Part shown: positions 1-8,321 of the stretch, piece after piece | How positions within the stretch are numbered: the first letter of the stretch is position 1 | How the letters are laid out: each line of letters starts with the position of its first letter | Origin: Saprospiraceae bacterium | GTDB taxonomy: Bacteria > Bacteroidota > Bacteroidia > Chitinophagales > Saprospiraceae | DNA: 53,331 nucleotides | Reading direction: 5' to 3' | Assembly: GCA_016722295.1 (NCBI GenBank) | Contig: JADKGL010000034.1 | Location: forward strand, 1 to 53,331 | Notes under the pieces: generated by a model | The model's input: the letters and a program-made list of their open reading frames with translations, nothing else | Database searches by the model: none | Told to the model about the DNA's origin: nothing | Made by a program: the position numbers and the translations under genes

Positions 1-2531
1 CTTTTTATGCCTTCATCGATTATTTTATCCAATTGTTTTCATCTAGTGATTTTAAATCTTTTCGAATGACATAATTTTTTGCCATAGTTTTGGAATTAAT
101 TATTTTTCCATAAAGGCTATCTTCATGTAGCGATCCTCACAGTCGCAGTTAATTCTTGATTTTTGCGCTTTTGAGCCATGCTTATAGGTATTGATACTTT
201 GCATAGTTTATGATTGACTTTATCTTACCACAAGTAGGCTGGCTTTTTCTTCTATGTCTGATCTAGCTATTCCATGGTGCTGTGATATCTGCATCTATTT
301 TCCATTTATAATGCCTCCGACAGTTATTGAATTGACAGTCGTAGTAGCAGCAATGACTACAGCATCTATAAAGTGATGGCGATGATCCCCTCTGTTTTTA
401 TATCATTGCGTACGTGATATCACATCACCATAATCAAATGGAGTTAGCCTAATTCTCTGCGGATAATAGATGCGCTCCTCCTTTGGTTGAATATTGCAAT
501 ACATTGACTTATTTTTCAATAGCCAATTTTGCAATATATAAAGTATCGGTTAATTGATTATTGGTAAAACTATCTGGCAAGCTATCTATAAAATACATCG
601 CGCTTTGCTGGATTGCTGAACAAATAAATTCTTTTCAAAAAATCATTTCTTCTTCTTGAGGTCTTTTAGAAAAATACTCAGTGAATGTGTTTCCTTACAG
701 ATTAGCATTGAAGTGTATTCGCAGATGTTTTGTTCATAAAATGAATTATCCAATGTCCTACTATAAGGTAGGATATATTTCGATTTTGAATTTCCGGACT
801 CATCAATCTAGATAGTGAAATAACTTTTGCCTGTATATGGAGATATTCTATCAACTAATAAGGAACATATTTTTCTAAATCAACCTTTCGACTATTTTTA
901 ACGAATTCATCAAAACCCTAGACTAATTCTTCATCCCAATTCAGGCCAAAGTTCATACTTAGTTAGTAAAGATTCAGAATTGGCTATCGTGCGGTTGAAA
1001 TGTTTTTCTGAATTTCACGATACTTATCTCTTTGTTTTTGCTTATTAAGATTTTGAATCGAATATTTTCTCTTACGGATTTCGGTTTTTAATTCCCGAGC
1101 TAGTTCGATTCTGACACCATCAGGTTTACCATAGTTATCGATTATTTTATTGACTAAGTGTACATGTAGCTATAGCTTTTTGAACCACTGGTTTCGGAGT
1201 TCATTTGTTTTAAGTTCTCGAACTTTGTCATAGTTTTAAATTTGTTTTCAAAAAGAATGATATCCTGCCTCCAAAGACATGCTTCATCATATCACATTCC
1301 TTGACGCATGTAGTGTAAGAGAGTTTGAATGCTGCTTTATGACTTATATTTCCCATAATCAGGTTCGAGATGTACTTTCCATAATTTATCTGCAATCTCG
1401 TTGGAAATTTTATATTTTGAAAGGAGATATTTTTGAAATTTTCAAATTGAGAATCTTGAGTAAATAATAAACTATGGTAGATTTGAATTGATTTTCAGAA
1501 ATTTCAATTTTGATTCTGAAAAAAATGGTTTGCATTTCAATAATAGTCCTGCATGGTTTTAGTTCAACATCATTAAATTTGCTCTATTACTTATGCCAAG
1601 TATTTTTTTAGTTTTGTTTCTGTAAGTTTAAGCTCATTACTGAATATGTAAATGCTTTATTTTTTTGATCGAGTGTAAGTCCTTTGATTCTCCTGTGTCA
1701 TGATTGTCCACCTTAGATTGTTTATTACTGGCCAAGCTTGAAATTCTTGATAGATAGGATGTGATTTAGGCATGCATCTTTTTGTAGATTCAAGTCTGCA
1801 TTTACAAATGAGATGTTTTTGCAGATTTTAATGGTCTTTGATAAAGACTTGCGTCTTAAGTTCTGCTGCGATTTCAGGAGTTAAGAAAGTTGATTTATTA
1901 TTAATTTGGAAATTTATCATAAAATCCAATCCATCCAAATACATTTTCTTGAAGTATATCTTTCTAGAATCCTTTTTTTTTCATCTAATCTAAGACCATT
2001 GCGATGATCTGGATATTAATTTGTAATAGTATTGGTGAAATTAACAAGAGTTGCATCCATTTTCAATAATCGAACTATTGAGTTCTGCAATGCTTTGATT
2101 TACCTTTCCTTTATCAGTTCTGAACTTTGTCATCTTTACGATTACTTAAGCCTCTTTTTTTGGCAAAATAAAGGCAAATTCTAAATAGTTCTTCTGTTAG
2201 TAATCTTTCAAGCCCTTCACTGCGCAGTCTATATATGGTGTTGGGATCTGTGTCTGTTATATATCTTCTGGGCTAAGATTAAAATATTTTGGCTACGTTC
2301 TAAAAGCCTTTGCCTTCTCAATTTTCTTCCAAATAATAGTCGTCTTGCTCCGTGGAAAATAGTCCCTATTTTGTGCAAAGGAAGTTTCTTTTCAGATTTT
2401 GGATCTTGCTGATTTCCTCTTGGAAAAATGATCACTCCACCATCTATAAGTTTGGTGTTTCTTCGAATCAATGCCCAACCCAACGAATTTGTACCTAAAT
2501 CAATTCCTAATATTTTTTTCATAACATTCAA
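1..2531 (-). pseudogene. cas9: cas9 pseudogene (type II CRISPR effector), heavily frameshifted, runs off the left edge
   Basis: Reading the minus strand in changing frames recovers Cas9 landmarks in order. RuvC-I is GIDLGTNSLGW at about 2515-2483, followed by an Arg-rich bridge helix. A REC-start segment at 2227-2117 contains LTEELFRICLYFAKKRG. RuvC-II at 1154-987 contains VNKIIDNYGKPDGVRIELAR. The HNH region at about 840-665 contains SPYTGK and ILPYSRTLDNSF. RuvC-III at 393-310 contains RGDHRHHFIDAVVIA. An RGSLHEDSLYGK-like motif lies near 130. Many stops and frame changes separate these blocks, so no functional protein can be made. The HNH histidine position (775-777) reads TAT (Tyr). The spacing of the blocks suggests a compact type II-C enzyme with little deleted. 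No cas1, cas2 or CRISPR array is visible in the window. The family call rests on order and identity of motifs; subtype is inference. Confidence 0.88.
2229..2531 (-). CDS. Cas9 N-terminal remnant ORF (RuvC-I plus bridge helix)
   Basis: This 100-residue open stretch is the only sizeable intact piece of the cas9 pseudogene. It carries the RuvC-I motif with the catalytic Asp (GIDLGTNSLGWA, residues about 9-20). A segment with GVIIFPRG and a basic bridge helix rich in Arg/Lys (RRLLFGRKLRRQRLLE) follow. It ends at a stop just before the next Cas9 block, which continues in another frame from 2227. Alone it would lack all nuclease lobes, so it is best read as a fragment and not as a gene. The start at 2531 gives MNVMKKILGID; the ATG three codons further in is equally possible. 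Confidence 0.8.
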   Translation of the reverse strand: MNVMKKILGIDLGTNSLGWALIRRNTKLIDGGVIIFPRGNQQDPKSEKKLPLHKIGTIFHGARRLLFGRKLRRQRLLERSQNILILAQKIYNRHRSQHHI

Positions 2532-2736
2532 TAATTTATTGTATATTTGTAGGAGAAAGCATTAGAATAAAGATTATTCTGCAGGTTTTAGCCTCAGCCC
2601 ACTTCGTAAGGTACCTTTGGAATTAAGGGTGAGCAATATAGTATAATAGACAAAGAAAGTAATGTCTTATAATTTATTTATTAAAAGCTCAAATTAGTAG
2701 AGCCATTTTTATTTTTAGTTTCTTTCCACAGTTGTC
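2532..2736. other. Intergenic stretch between the cas9 and T9SS pseudogenes
   Basis: A TATATTTG box (2542-2549) on the plus strand points away from cas9 and could drive a short transcript. That transcript would contain an imperfect hairpin between AGCCCACTT (about 2601) and AAGGGTGAGC (about 2627). This is the usual place for a tracrRNA in some type II-C loci, but no repeat is available in the window to test an anti-repeat. Nothing else is recognisable. Confidence 0.25.
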
Positions 2737-3474
2737 CTACTCCCTAACAATCTTCACATTTTCAAACTCTCCATTTGTAAGAACTATGTTTAAGATATAG
2801 ATACCAGATTGTAGTTCGTTGATATTAATTTGATTTAATTTTTGATTGGCATTCATTGAAATGACAGCTCTTCCGAATTGATCGTAGAGTGTGATTTTAG
2901 ACAAGGAGTTTAAATTTGATTGGATAGTGATCCAATTATTTATATGACTTATTTCTAATTTGCTATTTGTTTCATTGAGATTGATTTGTTTTATTTGAGA
3001 ATAAGAATAGGATCCATTTTGATCGATGAACTTCAATCTGTAATAATTGATTCCTGTCTCTGGATTGAGGTCTTCGAAGGAATATTTTTTTATGGCGTTA
3101 TTTTGATTTTGGCTTTGGATAGTTCCCAAAAGTTTATTCCACTGGAAAGATTCTGTGCGGCGCTCAACTATTGTTGATTTATGATTTTTTTCATTGGCTG
3201 TAGTCCATTCGAGTAGAGCAGATTTATCAGATTTTTTCACATTAAAATCGAGCAACTCCAACGGCAACAAGAGGCATTCCATTTCTACTATATCTCTATT
3301 GATACAATGCGCTCCATTTCCTGAAATTCTAGCCGCATTGGTGGTATCTGCAAGATAATTGCAAATACTTTCTATAGCACAAACGTCTAGTAATGGATTT
3401 GCTACGATCACCAATGAATCCATGGACATCATATCTGGCTTTAGAAAGTGCGTCAATATTTTTGAGTTTTGCAT
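2737..3474 (-). CDS. C-terminal remnant of the T9SS protein (sorting domain)
   Basis: This 245-residue open stretch is the 3' part of the pseudogene above. Residues about 20-60 hold the end of the L-domain region. About 80-165 is the common Bacteroidetes linker (LLEWTTANEKNHKSTIVERR ... INYYRLKFIDQNGSYSYSQI). The last about 75 residues are a T9SS type A sorting domain, including ITLYDQFGRAV and ELQSGIYILNI and ending VKIVRE. The first residues after the nominal start are out of register with the upstream fragment, which overlaps it in another frame near 3430, so the ATG is probably not a real start. Confidence 0.7.
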   Translation of the reverse strand: MQNSKILTHFLKPDMMSMDSLVIVANPLLDVCAIESICNYLADTTNAARISGNGAHCINRDIVEMECLLLPLELLDFNVKKSDKSALLEWTTANEKNHKSTIVERRTESFQWNKLLGTIQSQNQNNAIKKYSFEDLNPETGINYYRLKFIDQNGSYSYSQIKQINLNETNSKLEISHINNWITIQSNLNSLSKITLYDQFGRAVISMNANQKLNQININELQSGIYILNIVLTNGEFENVKIVRE

Positions 3475-4274
3475 TATCGATTAGAAATGTTTGTTCTCGA
3501 ATTCGATTTACTTTTTGAAGGGCAGAAATTGATTCTAAGGATGGGTTCTGATTAATTGATAGATAACCAAATTCAGTTACTGAGTCCAAGCCATTTAGGT
3601 TTATAAAATTTGATTGTCTTCAATGCTTAAAATCCATATAAAATTTAAATTTTCCAAATTCGGTCAGTTGTTTCAGCTTTTGGATTTTTAATTACTAAAA
3701 ATTATCAAGATATGCGATTTGTTGACTTAATCCATCTAAATCATAAAGGTTATTATTTGAAGAATATTTGTATGGAACTAGTGTTATCTCATTTCAATAC
3801 CAGATAAAGAAACAGATTTTTACAACAGCCAATTGCAAATTGGCGGCAGCTCTTCAAACTATCAAACTTTGAAGATTGATTATTTTTATTTAGATTTAAT
3901 ATTCTCAGACTATTTGAGACATTTATTAAATTTTCTAAGCCTTGAAGAGAATTTAAGAAGGTATCACAACCAAATAAAAATCTGTACATATTTAAGATTG
4001 CGAAGACCACGAATATTTTCTAATTGATAATTATTGGTCAAAGGCTCAAATAGTAATCAATGGTATCGATCACATAGAGGCTGTCCAGATTCGTGATATC
4101 TGTATTTTCAATCAATAAGTCACCCAAAATTCTATGACAACCTGGATAATTTATTGGAAATTCATCGACATCTTTTTGAGATTTTAATTCGATGCCCAAT
4201 GCACCACATTGAGAAAAATTGTTTTCAATATTTAGGATGAAAACAAATAATAAAAATGCTATTAATCTTTTCAT
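2737..4274 (-). pseudogene. Broken secreted T9SS protein with receptor-L/leucine-rich repeats
   Basis: The pieces read in order on the minus strand. An N-terminal part (4274-4038) has a signal peptide (MKRLIAFLLFVFILNIENNFSQC) followed by FPINYPGCHRILGDLLIE, typical of Bacteroidetes receptor-L-like repeats. Middle fragments (4010-3789 and 3589-3430, in other frames) carry repeats such as SLQGLENLINVSNSLRILNL and SINQNPSLESISALQKV. The C-terminal fragment (3474-2737) carries the ICNYLADTTNAARISGNGAHC segment and a T9SS type A sorting domain. At least three frame changes or stops separate them. Ancestrally this would be an exported leucine-rich cell-surface protein of about 500 residues. It lies next to the cas9 pseudogene, so both may have decayed in one relaxed region. 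Confidence 0.8.
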
Positions 4275-4432
4275 GATTAAGTATTTAATTAAGACTTTGA
4301 CTGACTATAACTTTTATATAAAGTTATATGTCAAAAGTACTGTTTTGTTACCATTCAAATTGATTTATTTATAAAGAAAATATTTAATACAATATATAGT
4401 GATATTTTATAATATATAAGATATTGGAAAAT

Positions 4433-4462
4433 TTTGCATTTCCTTACTTTTCCTTATCTTTG
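4433..4462 (+). promoter_or_regulatory. ileS promoter (Bacteroidetes type)
   Basis: TTTG (4433-4436) and TATCTTTG (4455-4462) are separated by 18 nt, a good match to the Bacteroidetes primary sigma consensus. It lies 20 nt before the ileS ATG, predicting a very short leader. Confidence 0.7.
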
Positions 4463-4482
4463 CAATCCAATTTTGAATTATT

Positions 4483-7400
4483 ATGAATTATCGTGAGGTA
4501 AAAGGCTTAAATCTTCCAGAAATCGACAAGGAAATACTGAAGTTTTGGGCTGAAAATGAGATATTTGAGAAAAGCGTATCCAATCGTGAAGGGGCTGAGC
4601 ATTTTGTATTTTATGAAGGACCTCCTTCTGCCAATGGCAAGCCCGGTATTCACCACGTCATGGGCCGCGCAGTAAAAGATATCTTTTGCAGATTTCAGAC
4701 CTTGAATGGGAAACAAGTGCTGCGCAAAGGTGGATGGGATACTCATGGTCTTCCTATTGAGTTGAGTGTAGAGAAAGAATTAGGCATCACCAAAGAAGAT
4801 ATAGGAACCAAAATATCCATTGATGATTATAATCACAAATGTCGAGAGACGGTCATGCGATTCAAAAATGAATGGGATGATATCACTCGCAAGATGGGAT
4901 ATTGGGTCGATCTCAACAATCCTTATATCACATTCGAGAATGAATACATCGAGTCAGTTTGGTATCTGTTAAAAGAAATTTATAATAAAAATTTATTGTA
5001 CAAAGGTTATTCGATTCAACCTTATTCTCCTGCAGCTGGGACAGGATTGAGTTCACATGAATTGAATCAACCGGGATGTTATCGCGAGGTGAAAGATGTC
5101 TCCGCAGTTGCTTTATTTAAAGTCGAAAGCAACTCATTTAATGATAAACAAAAGGATATCCTTCCTCAATCATTGCACATTGCTGCATGGACGACGACGC
5201 CTTGGACATTGCCTAGCAATACCGCATTAGCAGTAGGAGAAAAAATAAAATATTGCATCGTTGAGACATACAATCCTTATACATTCGAGATTCAAAATAT
5301 CTTGTTGGCAGAAGATTTACTGACAAAGTGGTTCAAAACAGAACAAGAATCAACTGGTGATCATTTAGGAGAAATTCTCGATAAGAAAATTCCATTCCGA
5401 AAGATCGCAACGAATATTCCTGGAGCCGTATTGGAAGGATTGAGATATGAGCCATTGTTCAATTATGCAAGACCGACCGATGGTGATGCATATCGCGTTT
5501 TGTTAGGCGATTTTGTTTCGACAGAAGATGGTACAGGTATCGTACACATTGCACCATCTTTTGGTGCGGATGATATGCGTGTCGCAAAAAAATATGGGAT
5601 CGGTTCACTGACATTAGTTGATAGACGTGGAAAATTTACAGAAGAAGTTGTCGATTTTCCAAATGAATATGTAAAGGAAGACTATCTCACAGCAGAAGAA
5701 AAAGCAAGTGAAAAAGCGAGATTGGGAATTGACAAATATCTCTCCGTTGACGAGCGAATTGTGATCAAACTTAAGAAAGAAAGCAAGCTCCTCAATTCAC
5801 AAAAATATGCGCACAACTATCCACATTGTTGGCGCACGGACAAACCTGTTTTATATTATCCATTAGACAGTTGGTTCGTCAAAGTGACTGCGATAAAAGA
5901 TCGCATGGTTGAGTTGAACAAAACGATTTATTGGAAACCTGCTGCAACAGGTACAGGACGTTTTGGACATTGGTTGGAGAATCTACAAGATTGGAATTTA
6001 TCTCGTTCAAGATATTGGGGAATACCATTGCCCATATGGAGAAATGAATCCGGTACTATACAAAAATGTATTGGCTCTTTATCAGAATTGCAAAGCGAAA
6101 TAGACAAAGCAAATCATAAATTGGGATTGCAACAAAGCTTACCAAAAGATATTCACAGACCTTATATCGATGAGATCATTTTAGTAGATGATGCTAATGG
6201 TGAACGATTGGTGCGTGAATTAGATTTGATCGATGTATGGTTTGATAGTGGTTCGATGCCTTATGCACAGTTTCACTATCCGATGGAACAGAAATCATTG
6301 GATGGCATTTTCCCCGCTGATTTTATTGCTGAAGGTGTAGATCAAACTCGTGGATGGTTTTATACATTACATGCAATTGCAGCATTAGTATTTGATAGCA
6401 TCGCATACAAGACTGTTGTGTCCAATGGATTAGTACTCGACAAAAATGGTGAGAAAATGTCCAAGCGTAAAGGCAATGTCGTAGATCCATTTGAGACAAT
6501 TAATAAATTTGGTGCCGATGCGACGCGATGGTATCTGTTGAGCAATGCAGATCCATGGGAGAATTTAAAATTTGATCTCGATGGAATTACCGAAGTGAGA
6601 AATAAATTTTTTGGCACACTGTTCAATACTTATTCTTTCTTTGCGATCTATGCTAACATCGATGGATTCACTATTGATGAATCTAACATCATACCAGTTT
6701 CAGATCGACCAGAATTAGATCGATGGATCATCTCCCGATTGCAGAATGTGATCAAGAATTATACAGCATACATGAGCGATTATGAGCCAACACAAGCAGC
6801 TCGTGTCATAGAGAAATTTGTGACTGATGATCTGTCGAATTGGCATGTGAGATTATCACGTCGCCGTTTCTGGAAATCAGAATCATCTGTGGACAAACAA
6901 GCCGCATTTGAGACACTCTACGAGTGTTTGATGGTCATAGGGCAGTTGATGTCCACTCATGCGCCATTCTTTGCGGAGTGGCTATACAAATCACTTTCTG
7001 ATCCAATCCGCGAAAAGGCAAAAGCCTTGAATTCCCCTTTGCGTTTCGAATCGGTGCATCTTTCCAATCTTACAAAGTGTGAAGAGAATCGCATTGACGA
7101 ATCACTAGAGCGCAGAATGGATTATGCACAGCGCATTTGTTCATTGGTATTGTCCTTACGCAAAGCACAGAAGCTGAGAGTGCGACAACCTTTGACTCAA
7201 ATATTATTGCCCGTATTGAATACAGAGTTCAAATCTGATATCGAATCAGTAGAAGAGTTGATCAAATCAGAAGTGAATATCAAGCAGATTAATTACCTCA
7301 CAGAAGATGATTCAGTCATCAAGAAAAAAGCAAAGCCAAACTTCAGAACACTTGGTAAAAAATTGGGCAAAGCCATGCAGGAAGGAGCGCGATTAATTCA

Positions 7401-7848
7401 AGAGTTTGGTATGGCAGAGATCAAGCAATTAGAATCTGGCAATACAGTAAAATTAAGCTTGCACAATGAGCAGTATGAGATTGCAATAGAAGATGTTGAG
7501 ATCGTCACAGAAGACATACCAGGATGGTTGGTAAGTCACGATGGCGAGTTGACAGTTGCATTGGATATCGCATTGAATGATGATTTGATCGCAGAAGGTT
7601 ACGCGAGAGAATTGATCAATAGAATCCAGAATGTGCGCAAGACCAAAGACTTCAATGTCACAGATCGCATACAAGTCAAATTAGAGCCAAACAAAGATAT
7701 CGAGATCGCAGTAAACAAATTTGGTGACTTGATCAAATCTGAAGTATTAGCGAATTCGATTCAGATCGATCCTAGCGGATTTACAGACAGTTTTGATTGG
7801 CTAGAAGATGTTGTGGTGCAGTACTCTATTAATGTGGTAATTAGTTAA
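4483..7848 (+). CDS. ileS: Isoleucyl-tRNA synthetase
   Basis: This cytoplasmic class I aminoacyl-tRNA synthetase charges tRNA-Ile with isoleucine. The Rossmann-fold signature is GPPSANGKPGIHHVMGR (residues about 46-62, with GIHH as the HIGH-motif equivalent) and the KMSKR loop is EKMSKRKGN near residue 659. The editing (CP1) domain sits between them, with TTTPWTLPSNTAL and later GTGIVHIAPSFGADD. The anticodon-binding domain and a long C-terminal extension fill the rest. At 1121 residues it matches the long form usual in Bacteroidetes and is intact, in contrast to the decayed genes to its left. A consensus promoter lies just upstream and the gene appears monocistronic. Confidence 0.98.
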   Translation: MNYREVKGLNLPEIDKEILKFWAENEIFEKSVSNREGAEHFVFYEGPPSANGKPGIHHVMGRAVKDIFCRFQTLNGKQVLRKGGWDTHGLPIELSVEKELGITKEDIGTKISIDDYNHKCRETVMRFKNEWDDITRKMGYWVDLNNPYITFENEYIESVWYLLKEIYNKNLLYKGYSIQPYSPAAGTGLSSHELNQPGCYREVKDVSAVALFKVESNSFNDKQKDILPQSLHIAAWTTTPWTLPSNTALAVGEKIKYCIVETYNPYTFEIQNILLAEDLLTKWFKTEQESTGDHLGEILDKKIPFRKIATNIPGAVLEGLRYEPLFNYARPTDGDAYRVLLGDFVSTEDGTGIVHIAPSFGADDMRVAKKYGIGSLTLVDRRGKFTEEVVDFPNEYVKEDYLTAEEKASEKARLGIDKYLSVDERIVIKLKKESKLLNSQKYAHNYPHCWRTDKPVLYYPLDSWFVKVTAIKDRMVELNKTIYWKPAATGTGRFGHWLENLQDWNLSRSRYWGIPLPIWRNESGTIQKCIGSLSELQSEIDKANHKLGLQQSLPKDIHRPYIDEIILVDDANGERLVRELDLIDVWFDSGSMPYAQFHYPMEQKSLDGIFPADFIAEGVDQTRGWFYTLHAIAALVFDSIAYKTVVSNGLVLDKNGEKMSKRKGNVVDPFETINKFGADATRWYLLSNADPWENLKFDLDGITEVRNKFFGTLFNTYSFFAIYANIDGFTIDESNIIPVSDRPELDRWIISRLQNVIKNYTAYMSDYEPTQAARVIEKFVTDDLSNWHVRLSRRRFWKSESSVDKQAAFETLYECLMVIGQLMSTHAPFFAEWLYKSLSDPIREKAKALNSPLRFESVHLSNLTKCEENRIDESLERRMDYAQRICSLVLSLRKAQKLRVRQPLTQILLPVLNTEFKSDIESVEELIKSEVNIKQINYLTEDDSVIKKKAKPNFRTLGKKLGKAMQEGARLIQEFGMAEIKQLESGNTVKLSLHNEQYEIAIEDVEIVTEDIPGWLVSHDGELTVALDIALNDDLIAEGYARELINRIQNVRKTKDFNVTDRIQVKLEPNKDIEIAVNKFGDLIKSEVLANSIQIDPSGFTDSFDWLEDVVVQYSINVVIS

Positions 7849-7966
7849 TGTGATAATTAGTTAATTAGAGAATGTGAGAATGAATTTGCAAATGAGCATA
7901 ATTTGCAAATTTGCAAATGGTTTTTTAAGCGATACTAAATTTGAAAATTTAGTAGGAGAAAGTGCT

Positions 7967-8194
7967 CAATTTTCAAGGAGGATTTGAGGTGGGTTATCGA
8001 ATCATGTGAGTCCCAATCTGGAATCAAATAATCCAATTTAATCGTGATCAGACAATGCCTCAATTTCCAAGGGAGGATATAGGTGGGTTATTACGTCATG
8101 TGAGTCCCAATCTGCGAAATCAAATAATCCGATTAATCTGTGATTCAGACAATTTACAGGGGAGAATATAGCTGGGTTATTACGAAATGTGAGC
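7967..8194. repeat. Degenerate direct repeat array, about 2.5 copies of 89-94 bp
   Basis: Copy 1 is 7967-8060, copy 2 is 8061-8149 and partial copy 3 is 8150-8194. Shared words in order are CAATTT-C-A-GG, GTGGGTTAT, ATGTGAGTCCCAATCTG, ATCAAATAATCC and GTGAT-CAGACAAT. The copies differ by small indels and substitutions, so the duplication is not recent. Function is unknown. Confidence 0.75.
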
Positions 8195-8254
8195 AACGAA
8201 TGATTCTATTAAATAAATACCCATATGCAAGTTTATTCAATAAATAATTCCTGC

Positions 8255-8278
8255 TTTGATATAATTTTTTTATATTTG
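8255..8278 (+). promoter_or_regulatory. Probable promoter of the PKD/T9SS gene
   Basis: A perfect -7 type box TATATTTG lies at 8271-8278, 44 nt before the start codon. A TTTG (8255-8258) lies only 12 nt upstream of it, shorter than the usual 17-19 nt, so the -33 assignment is weak. Confidence 0.4.
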
Positions 8279-8321
8279 CAATAGTTGAGTCTTAACTAAA
8301 TCACTATAATAATTCAACTAA

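Larger units (their letters stand above)
7849..8321. other. Non-coding gap after ileS: simple repeats and degenerate 90-bp direct repeats
   Basis: The first 75 bp repeat TTAGTTAAT and TTTGCAAAT-like words. Two degenerate copies of a roughly 90-bp unit plus a partial third follow (annotated separately). The last about 50 bp carry a likely promoter for the next gene. No protein-coding potential is visible. Confidence 0.6.

Noticed and set aside
1279..1467. 62-codon plus-strand open frame with an ATG
   Set aside because: It lies opposite the REC-RuvC-II part of the cas9 pseudogene and shows no domain, signal peptide or conserved feature.
7967..8194. Insertion sequence
   Set aside because: The repeats are direct and degenerate, with no terminal inverted repeats and no transposase frame.
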